Positions 22,201-33,998 of a stretch of DNA of 64,000 nucleotides are shown here, piece after piece (positions within the stretch are counted from its first letter, which is position 1; each line of letters opens with the position of its first letter). A program made the translations under genes and the position numbers. This DNA comes from Chrysopilus asiliformis (taxonomy: Eukaryota > Arthropoda > Insecta > Diptera > Rhagionidae): positions 31,399,943 through 31,463,942 of the forward strand of contig OZ035962.1 in assembly GCA_964034945.1 (NCBI GenBank), written 5' to 3'. Under the pieces are notes generated by a model. That model made no database searches and had not been told where the DNA came from. It saw only the letters and a list, made by a program, of their open reading frames with translations.

Positions 22201-25200
22201 CGACAGGTTGTTTTTTAAGGGCGTGTGCTGATTTCTCAGAAGTTTCGGCTAGTCTCACTGGTCGTGTGGTAGCTAAGGTTTCAAAAGTTATTGCGGCGCT
22301 GGATCATGATATGATAAAAATCCCAAACACCATACAAGAAATCCGAAAATCGTTTCCATTTGACAGAAGTGCTATCAGCGCCACGATCGGACAATAAAAC
22401 ATTTAAAACAATAGCCTTCGTGATTAGAAACAAGCCGTGATGCTGCTTTTGATTATAAATTTAAGGTCACTATTTCGACCACGATTTCATTGATTTCTTC
22501 GGTTCTTTGCTTCGCGAAACAAGATATAAAGGTGGTGAATTACTCGAAAGCTATAACGGATAATTTGCATCGTACCTTTCACTTCGAAAATCCTTTAATA
22601 AGAACACACAATTATAGAAAATACCTCTTTATGTGACGTCACGATAGTTTGTATCAAGGTGGTGTTTTATTGTATCCAGTGTGCAGGAGTTGTGGAACCT
22701 TATTTCGAGAGTTGCTATACCGAGTTGGAATTTTCATGAAGATGCCCAAGTTAAAGATATCTTCGATATATCTTTATCTGCGGTATAGCTATCTGACAGA
22801 AAAACTAAATATGAAGACCTCGGGCATAAGTGATTTCAATATCTTTCTTATACCTGCAGCCTGGAGGTAAATTGCGTTAAGCGACAAAAAGTAAAATATG
22901 TGGAAGAGTGGTTTATAAGACTATATTAACACGTTGGCTACCAGTCAAAAAAACGCACTCTTATTTCACTTACGCTGTGATCACCGGTGACTCACATGGT
23001 AGCCAACGTGTTAATTCGCATAGATTTATATGAGAGATGATGTTTTTTAAACGGCCGTAAATTCTTCATTATAGCACACAATGTGAGTTGTCATTAGAAT
23101 GAGCATAAAAATCTGTATCAGAGACTTCAAAAAAGCCCGATTTTGAACAAATGGTTCAGTTTACCTCCGGACTATAGATATAAAGATGTATATTTGTGAT
23201 AGGAAATTTAAAAATTTAATAGTCGAGGGAACCATTTGAAATACTTATCGCAACCGTATGGAATATTTGCTACAACTTTTCGGTCAGTCAAATTTATCGT
23301 TGCCTTATGCGTTAGCTCAGCCATTTTTGTTTTCACTGAATGAACCAAATTTTCAGTAACGCACTTGGGGTACATCAAAAAATTAACTAATAAAAAACTG
23401 CTCCACTTAGATTTATGTACATATATTCGATCGTATATGTTTGGTACTTGCTCGTACAGGCATACTCAAATTGTTTACATAAAAGCGAAACAAAAAACTG
23501 AAACGAATTCAAATGATGTGGTGGCATTAGCTTTTGGTTCAAATAAACATTTAAACAGAAATTAACGATTAACCCCGCTATTCTGAATAATAGATGTTAT
23601 AAGACCTATAAAAATATCGTAATAAAATAGTCATGGTAAAAGTTTTGTGGACAATATTTTTACTTTCTTCTACGGAGTATAATAAAGTATTGTATTCATG
23701 AAAAATTACGACCTCTTAATTTTGCCTAAAAAACATTTCCCGATCACTCCTGAGTCGATTGGAGTCATATTAAAAAAATGTCTTTCTGTCTGTCAGTCTG
23801 TGTACAAGATTTCTCAAAAACTAATAGAGCTAGCGCCATGAAATAGGCATGTTGGGTCCTGAAATGGGACGATCCGATTAACTTTTGGTGGAACTCCGTT
23901 AACCGGAAGTATCCAAAATGGCGGTATTTCAAAAATCGCAATTTCGTTTTTCTCGATTTACTCCCAAACTACGGGTTTTTTAGTGGCCTTAAGTATGACA
24001 AAACTTGGAGAAAATAAAATTTCCCACACTTTTGTCTTTAGCTATAACTCGATATCTCAACCTGTTATCGAGATAAACCGTTATTTCCAAAAAAAAAAAA
24101 AACAGTTTTTTGCGATTATCTCGAAAACTAACGGGTTTTTGCTGACTGAATGTATGAAGTGAATTAATGAGAATGGCATTCTGCACTTTACCGTTATCCG
24201 TTATCTTTTACCGTTATTGAGATATTTTCATTAATATGTAAAAAATCATATTTTGCGAATAATTTGCAAACTAACGGTTTTTCGACAAATCAGTTAAAAG
24301 AATAATTAAAGATGTTAACATTTTCTACATTTTTGCCATTTACCGTAAATTGATATCTTTTACAGTTCTCAAGTTATCTCAAATTTTGTACGTTTTTGAT
24401 ATTTTTGAATAAACCAAGAATTTATTGGGAGGTCGTCTTGGGTTGACAACGCGACAGGGCTCTAGCGTAAATTGCGCAGGGTCGTAGATTTTGTAGAAGA
24501 AAGTTTTGTGTTGACCACAACTGATATTTTTTCTTTGTATTTCTATAAAATCACACTAAAATCGATTCTATGTTTACCAGATCAAAGAGCATTTATAAGT
24601 CAAGTGGATTGTCATCCACGTACGATCTTCTACCACTTAATTTCACCTATTTATCTTTAAAGCAATTTTTATAAAAAAAAAATTTAAAAAATCCGCGAGC
24701 TGGATGACTGAACTCGTAACTCCACTCTTGCAAATCCACTAATCAACCAATTGGGCCACCAATCTCTCCTTAGTGAGAGTCAATATCTTGGTTATACAAA
24801 ACTTTACAAATGCCCCGAATTTAAAGCTGGTAATTCAAATACAGGTAATCCAAATACAGGAAGATTATCCGGTTTGGACAGTTTTTTGGTTTATCCAGGT
24901 TCATTTACTATGAAAAACCATATCACGAGACTTTGAAAAATGCTTGGCGTGCCGATGTCCTCCAGTTTTGCATCCCAATCTTTATGGTTAAAGTCGTCTT
25001 GTAATCTGAGGTTGGATCTTCCTCGTCGCCTTGTTGTTAATAATCTACCGCAAAGACTTTCCAAGCCGGGTCACTTTCACTTATTCGAGTGATATGAGCA
25101 GCCCACCGGAGTATGTTGAGTCTTATGACCTTGACTACGGGTACGTCCTGATATTTCTCATAGACTTCGTCATTGTAGAGTCTCTGAAATCGTCCCCTCT

Positions 25201-28200
25201 GATGAATGGGGCCAAAGATCCTTCTGAGTATCTTCTTCTCAAAGGCGGACAAGAGGTTGCAATTATTTTTGCTTAGTACCCAAGTGTCAGAATCCTGTAA
25301 GGTGCAGTTTTTATAGAAGTTTTATCACAGCATTTGTTTTAAAAGACGGTTTGTTTTGGTTCGGATCGATCACCTATTTTGAAAGTGGTTCAGTTTATGG
25401 TTTGATTTTGGTTCACTAATTTTTCTAATCAGCCCTTAATTAGTTCTGTTTAAAAAAAAAACCGGTTTGCAACTCTCGAAATAAAAAACTAAAATTTTAG
25501 AAATTTCCGAAAACCCCGTTTAAATTTTCCGCTTTTGCGGAACACCTCATGAAGGCACAAAATCTTATCTCGATGCATAACAACAAAAAATACCATTTTA
25601 TTTGCAAAACAAACCCTACGATCTCAAAACCGCTGGATTTTTCAATAACAAAAACTGATCATCGTTTATCAATAAAGATGTCAAGTGAGCTGAAAATTTG
25701 ATAGGTTTGAAATAATTTAAACTTATATTTGGTGATTTTGCATAGTATGCAAAAAAAAAACCCAAAGCTAGGCAAATTGGTTGGTCATAATAAAAAAAGT
25801 GAAATTTGCCGATGACAAGAGTTAATGTAACCGAATCTGAGCATAAAATGAGATAAAATTAATTTAACTCGAATTTGTATTCGTGAATCACTTTCATAAA
25901 TGCGCACCCAGTTCGTAAAGCTTGACATTTTTTTATTGCCACAAAAATAAGATAAAAAAATGATCCGTGCCAATGAGATCGATATTAAACCAGTATCATA
26001 TCCACCTACTCAAATCACAAACTTCAAAGCTACAACGGACAACATTGCTAGTTGCTTTGATATTGAATTAAGAAGAAAAAAAAAATAAACATTCCTCCCC
26101 GCTAACCCATTTACAAACTTTCATCTTTAAGGCCGAGACAAGTGAGCGAATTTCAGTTTTAAAGAAATGTGTCAATGAGGCACCAAGTGTCTTTTATAGA
26201 AGAACAATCGCTGACAATCATTGGTCGATTTTCCTCTTCAAAGATGAACAAGAAAAAAACACCAGTACAGAAAAAACCGCTCGTTTTCCCCTCATGATTG
26301 GCATAAGTTGCAGCAAAAAGCCACTTTTTCCGATCACATCAGCCATAAGAGTTGAATATTTAGTTTTGGTAAGAGAGGGGACCGGAGGGTGGAATCTTCT
26401 CTGGTCGAACTAGAAGAAGGTCAAGGTAGGGAGGCTTCATGTGCCGCTATTGATTTTGATACAAGCACTTCGGAGAAGTTGTCTACCCGTGTTATGCCTC
26501 ACCTCAGTTTGATTGGACAAAAAAAAACTCTGCGTAGACACAGAATGTAAAGCAGTTAGTCGTTAAACTCCGCCTGATGAGTTTTCAAAAGATTTTAGAA
26601 ATCGACTTTATTCTGACTAAATTTCTTAGTAAAGCTGTGTTCTCGACCGCATCTGGTCCATACATGCTCCAGGTCAAATAAAACTGTAAGTTCACTGGTG
26701 AGACTTTCACTCGAATGGATCATTTTTATGTGCTCGACACTAGAGGCGCATGATTGAGCGGGTAATTTGTTTCCTAGCCAAAATTAATATCTTGTAATAC
26801 TGAAATGTTATCTGAAATGATGATATTTATCTATAGAAACTCTTAAAATTGCACTAATCAGAGAAAAATTTAAATTCTCATCTTTTATTCTTAAATGTAA
26901 AAATACAAATGTTGCCAGATTAATATGAATTAACCTTTATTCTGTATAGTTCTCAACTTTGCAATAACAGAGTGGAAAAAACCTGCAAAGGTAGAGAATA
27001 CAGCTTAAGAATTTTCGAAATTTTGCCCGGTTTAGACCGGTGCTAAGTTGGCCGTTTTTTTCAATGTAGCACCGGTATAAATGCGCCCTACTTCAGCAAT
27101 AACTGCCAGTTTAGCAGCGGTATTTCGACACTTCTAACTCTTGGCGCTGACATATAATTTCAAAATTAACTTGTTTGTAAGTTAAATTTTTACTCTGACC
27201 CATAGATTAATACTAAGATATTTCAAGCGTTAACAACAAAAGGGCACGAAAAATTGACCACAATCTCCAAGAGCTTAAAGCTAGGCCACCTTAATCTCGC
27301 ACGTGGTCGAGAAAAATTTTAGTTGTCATGAAAATATTTTTCTCATACAGGGTATAAACTGTGCAACACCAAATACATTTTTTCCACCATTTGCAAGCAA
27401 AAAGCGAAAATCAATTTTTACTTTTTGGACTACTTCTATATAACCATTACACGACAGTGGCCAGCTGGTCACTTAGTGCCCAATAAACCAATCGCCTTTG
27501 TATTTTTCCCCAATAAAATCAAGCATCATGTGTCGTCATCAAACGTGCCACTTACCAACTTTGACTTTCTGTAAGCGGCTCGGTGCTGTTGTTTACTCCG
27601 AAATCTTGTAATTAGATACACATAAATGCAGTGTCTGAACTTGAGTGGGAACAAGCCCAGCTCCAACGATTTGTTGGCTGGAGCCTCCACTCTATACCTT
27701 CTAAATTTATGCATACTCACTTGTATATGAAATATGGTGTAGACTATTTAGCTGTGAAATGAATGTAAACATAGATGAGTAATAATTGGCTAAAGTGATT
27801 AAGTAATTTGTACTTTGAATTCAGGGAGTGTTTTTTTTTTTATTTTTTTGGTTTTACTTCTGTGAACTTGTATTTAAGTATAAAGCATAGAATGGAATAT
27901 CAACTTCTACTTTCAGATAAATCGCAATGGGGTATATTATTTTATTTCTGATGCTGCTAGTGCTTAAGTCAGCGTTTGTGTCTCTCATCGACCATTTGCA
28001 GAGAATGCCCAATTTTCTCAGAATTCAAATCAAATTATGGTCTTCATATGGATGATGAAGGAATGAATGAATGGGTTGTTATATCGAGCTCCTCCTAATA
28101 TGAACGTAAGGCCAACTCATGTAATTGTTTTGCTTGACAACAACAAAATGTCGTTTTAGCAGCAATAAGGAATGTATAACAGCCATTGTCTAGAGATGGA

Positions 28201-30187
28201 ACCTGCTGAATCAACCCCTGACACATTCAGATAGACAACTACGTGCTTCTCAGTGTTAATTTTAGACCTAATTTGGGAGTGTGACTAGAATATTTCACAG
28301 ATATATCATGAATTTCTGCAAAAAAAAACATTTTTATATTGAAATGGAATTATTATAATTATTATTTTAAGTCTTAATTCAACAGAAAAACATTTAATAT
28401 ATTTTTTTCCTTAATTGAATGAAATTTTAATTTCCAAATTGAATGAAATTTTACTTATACGAAGTATGGTTTTTCCTTCCAAATTGAATGAAATTTTACT
28501 TATACGAAGTATGGTTTTTAAAAATCGCAGTTTCGTTTTTCATGATTGCGCTTTTCAGTAGTCTTATGTATGACAATAAAATTTCCTACATTTTTTCTCT
28601 GGCGGTTTAATTGTTCAATAAATGCCTGATTTTGTTTGAACTAAAATATTTTTTTAAAAATGTATCAAAAAAGTGACCTCCACACTTTTCTGCGGAAAGT
28701 GCTGCGTTCACTCAATTTGAAAAAGATTAAATAGAACAATAAAAATTATAAGCAGTTAAAGGTCATGCTGCACAGAATTCCGCAAAAAAAAAATTGCAAG
28801 CTTCAGATATAAATGAGAAAAGCGAGCGAGACAGATGCAAAAAGGTATTTTTTAAATAATAAAATGGCAAGGTGATATGATGCGAGAATCAAAAATTTTA
28901 TCTCTATTCAAGGCACGTGATTAATTGTTTTCCTCTCGTCAATTTTTTAAAGTGTTTTTTTATGAGAAGAAATTTCACTGATTTCAATTTACCAAATGCG
29001 CAAAAACCTGTGCACAAAGATCTGGAAAGTAATCGCATTGATAAAAGAGATGAAAAATTAAACAAGAAACCCCACCCCATTTTGGAGTTTGTATATATTT
29101 TTTCCGTATTTTCGACATAGAATTTGAACATGAAATTTTTTTAACAATTTCACAAGGGTTGACATAACTCTCGTGATGTCATAGAATGATCGCAGATGAC
29201 GTAATCCTGAATGCTGCTAATTTCTTTAAATTGTGATTTAATGCTGAAACGTAGCCGGGGGACTTTCAATGAAACTATCGTACACTGAATCGATTGTTTG
29301 TTCGAGATTGTGTTTGATCGGCTTGATTCGATTGAATTTTGACGTACAGGTCGCCGTTTGGAGTTCATTGGAGCAGAAATATATTCTATCCACCCCATTT
29401 TTCCATAACAGCAATAAAATCGAATAAAGTCAACAATTTAGCTGGAGAGTAGTGTGTAGTGTTCTGAAAAGAAAAAAACGTAAAAACCACTCTCCAGCAC
29501 ACCCCACCCAAACACCCGCTACGATCTGAATAATGTGTCAATTGGAAGCAAGCTAAGTTGAACCATCTTGCTGACCTTGACGAAGAAGTAAAAATATTCG
29601 AAATATTTCTTTCGATATGGCGAATTTAAGATCGCACTAATTGAATGAGTGACTTTATGATGAGTAGCAGCAGCAAATCCAGTTTTTATGGCTGTTATTC
29701 ACAAAAATATAACATAAATTAATTAAACATGTCGCCGGCAAATGGAGTTCATTTCGATATGGAGGGTAATTTTCATAAAATTACCCCCAATAAGCCAAAG
29801 GACAATTGGACGAGGTCAACAACACTGAAAATTCCCATTTGATCCTTTTTTCGATCTTTAGGCAAGACACAAACCGGATTTTTTCCAATTCGAGAAAAAA
29901 AAAACACGAAAAGTCAAAACGAAAACAGAAAACATCTTGCACACACACTTTCACCGCCCCAAACACCTACACACCCGGGAACGAGACAAAAGATGCGAAT
30001 CAACAGTTTCGGCGACTTTTCTCAGCATTTTCCTGTAAAACTAATAAAAAAAACACTCGAATTTGTTGGAATCTAGTTGGAAAATGATTTCTATATTGAA
30101 AAAATTAACAAAACGCACCTTATCCAAACATTTCAGCTCCTCTATGGGATACACAACCTTACTACACCGCGAACAGGTTTTATTCAT
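13289..30187 (-). CDS. Lasp: Lasp, LIM and SH3 domain protein, first two coding exons (partial)
   Basis: Lasp-family proteins are actin-binding adaptors built as LIM domain, nebulin repeats and a C-terminal SH3 domain, acting at muscle and cortical actin. Coding exon 1 is 30187 down to 30119 (23 codons, starts [18 protein letters not shown], ends at a GTGCGT donor). Exon 2 is 13383 down to 13289 (acceptor TTCCAG, donor GTAAGT) and reads [27 protein letters not shown]. Joined in phase they give the LIM spacing C5, C8, H26, C29, C32, C35 and C53. The eighth ligand, expected at residue 56, falls on the next exon, which I did not find in this window. The intron between the exons is 16.7 kb and repeat-rich. 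Nebulin repeats and SH3 are presumably encoded left of position 1. The family assignment is strong because the LIM sequence is highly conserved; that exon 1 is the first coding exon follows from the Met start typical of the family. The gene is divergent from Dab. Confidence 0.9.
14996..15650 (-). pseudogene. Decayed non-LTR retrotransposon 3' end (reverse transcriptase C-terminal region)
   Basis: Minus-strand fragments in more than one frame read [20 protein letters not shown] and [19 protein letters not shown]. These are characteristic of the region downstream of the RT domain in jockey/CR1-like elements. Frameshifts and stops separate the pieces, so it is dead. It lies in Lasp intron 1 on the same strand as the gene. 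Confidence 0.6.
16779..18173 (+). mobile_element. 5'-truncated non-LTR retrotransposon (jockey/CR1-like) with open RT segment
   Basis: An open frame of 344 codons (16782-17813; no natural start) contains [20 protein letters not shown], the catalytic FADDLQF box, [25 protein letters not shown] and the tail [18 protein letters not shown], in the normal order of an RT domain with its 3' extension. Endonuclease, gag and the N-terminal RT motifs are missing, as in a 5'-truncated insertion. The 3' UTR has a tandem TGTATATCTATTGTATAT stretch (17980-18047), a hairpin AAGGCAAAATGCCTT and ends in AATAAATGAAATGAAATGAA. The uninterrupted frame suggests a fairly recent insertion into Lasp intron 1. Confidence 0.8.
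19121..19319 (-). CDS. Possible terminal exon of an unidentified protein ending in a membrane helix
   Basis: Minus-strand open frame after a plausible acceptor (ATCTGTAG at 19320-19327). It begins [20 protein letters not shown] and runs through an acidic/polar stretch into a hydrophobic helix of about 19 residues ([18 protein letters not shown]), ending NHFKMHAM at a TAA. GC content and third-position use are well above the surrounding AT-rich intron DNA, which argues for coding. It lies inside Lasp intron 1 on the same strand, so it would be a nested gene or part of a captured one. The hydrophobic tail suggests a single-pass or GPI-signal protein. No upstream exon was identified with confidence, and the family is not recognised. 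Confidence 0.3.
21633..22826 (+). mobile_element. PIF/Harbinger element with truncated transposase
   Basis: Ends TGCCCGAAGTCTTC and GAAGACCTCGGGCA are inverted repeats, each flanked by TAA (21630-21632 and 22827-22829), the TWA target duplication of PIF/Harbinger. A transposase start is coded at 21896-22104 and 22148-22397, joined over a GTAAAA..TTTCAG intron. It reads [53 protein letters not shown] and [16 protein letters not shown], which is typical of the N-terminal part of HARBI1-like proteins. The frame stops at 22397 before any DDE catalytic region, so the copy is internally deleted and inactive. Confidence 0.75.
22926..23014. mobile_element. TTAA-flanked mini-element (piggyBac-like)
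   Basis: An 81-bp core with perfect 13-bp inverted repeats CACGTTGGCTACC..GGTAGCCAACGTG is bounded on both sides by TTAA, the piggyBac target. Internal GTGATCACCGGTGACTCAC forms a second small hairpin. It has no coding capacity. Confidence 0.7.
23735..24560 (+). repeat. AACTAACGG dispersed repeat, copy 2 (longest)
   Basis: Begins near CTGAGTCGATTGGAGTCATA with a CTGTCTGTCAGTCTGTG tract, then AACTAATAGAGCTAGCG, CCGTTAACCGGAAG, GCAATTTCGTTTTT, three ATCTCGAAAACTAACGG-like repeats, and GTAAATTGCGCAGGGTCGTAG. The same order is seen at 57207-57860. It is non-coding as far as can be seen. Confidence 0.7.
24690..24762 (-). repeat. tRNA-like sequence, possible tRNA pseudogene or SINE head
   Basis: On the minus strand GGTGGCCCAATTGGTT resembles a box A and GAGTTCAGTCATCC a degraded box B at tRNA-like spacing, followed by CTCGCGGA and a T run. 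The arms do not pair well enough for a functional tRNA. Confidence 0.3.
24940..25315 (-). pseudogene. RTE-type non-LTR retrotransposon fragment (C-terminal RT region)
   Basis: A minus-strand frame reads [10 protein letters not shown], then [39 protein letters not shown] and [14 protein letters not shown]. This is the end of RTE-clade reverse transcriptases, where [12 protein letters not shown] and LRWAGHV are hallmark motifs. The frame breaks after VDY. It is a dead fragment in Lasp intron 1. Confidence 0.7.
28434..28523 (+). repeat. 45-bp tandem duplication
   Basis: Two adjacent copies of a unit starting TCCAAATTGAATGAAATTTT and ending ACGAAGTATGGTTTTT, with a diverged partial third copy upstream at 28409-28430. 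They run into a fragment of the AACTAACGG-type repeat. Confidence 0.75.
28515..28605 (+). repeat. AACTAACGG dispersed repeat, copy 3 (short fragment)
   Basis: AAAAATCGCAGTTTCGTTTT, TCTTATGTATGACAATAAAA and TTTCCTACATTTTT match 40-160 and 23920-24030. Confidence 0.5.
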
Positions 30188-33100
30188 GTCGTGTTTTCTT
30201 TTTCACTTTTATCCAAAAAATGCACAAGAAAAATTCCTTCGAATTTTCGTTGGGTATCCTTGATTTCGCGGTAATCCTTTCACGCAAACGAGATCCTTTA
30301 ACTAAGTTGAAAATATTTTAGTTGCACGAAAAAGATTCTGTGGTTCGAGATGAAAATCTCTTCGTTTACAGTTAAGGCGATTATTGGGTCTCGTTTTTCA
30401 CGGGCTTTGATTTTTTACTTTTGGATTCACTTTTCACTCACAAATTGAACAAAATCCACAAAAACTGATTATTCATAATTAAACAGGCTTTACTATATCT
30501 TTGAATTTCTTCCAGAACAAGCGATAATAATAAAAATTATGTGCAAAAACGTTTAACACGAGCAACGGATGTTCACAGCGAGCAACGAATTGGTTCTACT
30601 TCAAATTTCTCTCAAAAGACGGTTGGAATGGAGCTGGAACTTGGCTGGAACGGTGCTGGAAAATATCTGGAAATCAGAGTTTTTTTTTTCAATTAGTAGA
30701 GGACCTCAATGATAATCGAACTTGAATGATTTTGAATTTTTTTTTAAATTCCTTCAAGCCTGCTATTAATTATTTTAAACTTAACGCAATGAAATCACTA
30801 CCCCTTTTACCACTACTTTCTGAAGTAAACTACCCCTTTTACCACTACTTTCTGAATTAAATAAAATTTTTCGATTTTTGAATAATGGAAATTAAGGAAA
30901 TTCCATAAATTTCATCTACTTGTAGTACTCTACTCGAAAAGTCAGTTAATATTTTTAAGACCTCCAGGGAAAATTCGAAAACTGGAAAACTGGACGAAAA
31001 CAAAAATTAGCATTGCCAAGGGAGTTTTTAAGTTGTTTGGCCATTTAAAAAATCTAAAAGTATAAACTTTTAGAAATTTAGCAACATCTGCTGCTATAAA
31101 TGGAAATAAATTACCTGACATTAATTTTTTTTATATTTACTACACAATAAACTTTAATGTACAAAGTTTTGAAAAATCAAAGTGTTTTATTTTTCTGATT
31201 CTAAAACTCGTTAATTCGCTAGTTTTAAAATGTACTTCATTTTAAAGTTCATTGTTTCCATAAATCCACCGTCAACTTGAATTTTATAGCGGTGTAGTTC
31301 TACATATTAATTTTTCTGCCTATAAGTTTTACCAAAGATTTTGTTATTTATGAAGAATTTAACGGTTAAGTTTTAAAACCTGAAAAAATCATTCAAATTA
31401 AATTTTTTTTGAGGTAGATTGAAATTTGTTATATGCTGCTGAGTTTGGTTTTAATCAAAGAATTTCACGGTTTTTTCACTAGTTTAGAATTAAAAGGTTA
31501 GTGGTATGAAAATTTGTGCAAAAAACTGCGAAAAATCCTTACATGAGGAGGATAGGTGAGGATGCAAACAAAAGGAAAAACTTTATTTTAACAGCGTTAG
31601 AGGGATCATGACTACTTTAACTAGGATCATTTAGGGCCGCAAACTTGATAAAAGTGGTTGCAAATCACCGCTAGCTAATCGTGTTAATCATAAATTTTCA
31701 CTTTTAAATTTCCAAAAGGTGGACTTTAATTCGGAAAAAAATTACAAAGAAAAATTTTTAAAAGGGAAATCTCAGTTGAAAAATCAGTTGAGTAATTGTA
31801 TTTGGAACCTCTAATTCCAGGGATAATTATTTTTTTTGGAAATTTTAAAGTGAAAATTTATAATTAAAAGGGCGTCAGCGGTGATTTTCAACCACTTTTA
31901 TCGACTTTCCTAAGTTATGCTAGTGAAAGTAGTTTTCTCATGATCCTTCGAATGCCAGCAAAGTAAAAAAAATCCGACAGCGGAAATGGAATCTTCAGTA
32001 AGCCTTGCAAAACAATTATTATATTTCATATCTTGACGCTTAACTGTCAAAAAATCAATAAAAATATTTAAATTGCATGTGTTGCTTGATTGAGATTCAT
32101 AACTCTACAGTATTTTAAAAGTTCTATGAAAAATTCTGTTGTCTCTTATCTTTAGTTATTTAATCTTTGATATAATTTGTAAGCTTATTAAAAATCCAAG
32201 AGCTTCCAAATACAGCATTTTCTACATTGCATTCAGTGCAATTTGAACAATAAAAAATCGTTTTATAATTCAAATGTTCTATACTGGAGAAATTCCCCAC
32301 GTTAAAAATTATTCACCACTATTAATTTCCATAGAAATAGCCCCCCATACTTGATTTTTTATCGTTTATGCAAAAGGATGAAAATTTCGTGCTAGCCATC
32401 AAAGAAAATCCTATCGTCGGCGAGGTGGGGTGTTTTTCACTATAATAATTATCAAAAGGGTGGTCTTTAAAACGAAAAGTTATTAATTTTCAACAGTTTT
32501 GTGCAGTGAAAATCAATCAAGGAATGAAAGTGCAAGAATAGAAAAGCATGAAATATTAGTCCACAAACAAATGATAAAATAATAGAGAGACACTTCCACA
32601 TTCACGCAATTAAAGTTAAATGGAAAAAACTTTATAGTCCAATAAATTTGATTTGAAATAAAGGAAAGAGTCAGTGTCTTGTCTTTAAGAAATAAATAAA
32701 CAAGCCTCGCTCCCCCTTTATCTGTCTAAATTTAGATCGACTTCATCCAATACACATCCAGTCAGAACGTATCTTCACTTGGCGTATTGCTGCTCCCCCG
32801 TTTATGAGTAATTTTTTTTTGAACAGTTTTGGTTTTTAATAACAAGTGGACAAAAAGCGGTTAATCGGAAAACTTGACCAACAGTTTCGACAAAGTGTAG
32901 CACATTTTCGGTTATACAGAAAATCGCTTTGTTTTCACGCTATAAAAATTAGTTCGTAATAACGGGCTCAAACCCATCGCTATTGCGGAAAAATGTCGCA
33001 CCGTAAAGTCGATAATTAAATTTGGGGTGTCCGGAAAAGTCGGAAAAGTTTGTTTCGATTTTTTGAAGAAATCGTAAAAAGTCGTTCGCCCCATTTTGTT

Positions 33101-33998
33101 AGTGGTTATTATTCTCTTTAGGGGAAAAATGTTAGTCAAGTGCAAGTGTTTTCAACAAGTCATAAAATAAAATCAACTGAGATTTGCTTTCAATTTATGT
33201 GGAATTTTTCATTTGATTGTGATGGAAATTCTTTGTGAGAGTATAAAGAAATTTCGGTAAAAAGGGAAAATAAATTATCCAGTCGGGAAAAATCAATAAT
33301 CTCGCAACGGTGCCGGTTTTTCACCTCGCACCGTTTTTCCACATATTTCTATATGGTTTTTGTATACTCTGCTTCTGTGGTGAACAGAAATGCTCGATAT
33401 GTATTTTTTTTGCAGTGAAAACGAAGAAAATTTAAGAAAATTTTACCAAAAAAGTTAATTAATAGGCAACTGAAAACTTTTTTATTATTGCTGGAATATG
33501 AAATTTGGTTAACGTTTATTAAAGTTATGTTTGTTATATTTACATATTTATTTGGAAATGAATTAATGAAAAGGAAATAATTTCGTACAAAACATAATAA
33601 CAATCAAATCAATATAAAAAAATCTATTGTTTTCCTAGTTGTGTAAATAAGATATATTTATTGAATTAATACTCGTGGTATTTAAATAACGCTTAAGTGA
33701 TTTAATCAAATGTTCGTAATTGTGTATTAATTTATAAATTTTTATTTTGCTGTGATATAAAAAAGTGTAAAAAAGCAGTAGTTCTATGTAAATAAAGGAA
33801 GGAAATCCGATTTTCACGATATTTGCGTTAGGTGTGAAAACTTCTGCTAAGTGTGATAAATTTACCGGTTAACCAAATAAAAATGTTTTTCTTGTTGTAC
33901 TAAGATTTTCTATAACCATTCTGAGCAAAATTAAAGGATTTAAGCATTTTTTCATTCGAAAGGAGAGCCAAGATCAGTCCAGGATTATTTTCAAAATT
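30188..33998. promoter_or_regulatory. Divergent Lasp-Dab intergenic region
   Basis: 3.8 kb between the two start codons, transcribed outward on both sides, so it must hold both 5' UTRs or upstream non-coding exons and the promoters. No clear TATA or initiator could be chosen. A short duplication CTACCCCTTTTACCACTACTTTCTGAA occurs twice near 30800-30855. Confidence 0.35.

Larger units (their letters stand above)
25316..30118. other. Proximal part of Lasp intron 1
   Basis: Mostly AT-rich. Short open frames at 27526-27720 (-), 28917-29120 (+) and 29150-29398 (-) show no family motif or splice support. Apart from the repeats listed nothing is identified. Confidence 0.4.

Noticed and set aside
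28451..28470. A loxP-like half site (TTATACGAAGTAT) occurring twice
   Set aside because: It lacks the second arm and 8-bp spacer, differs from the loxP arm, and is explained by the 45-bp tandem duplication in AT-rich DNA.
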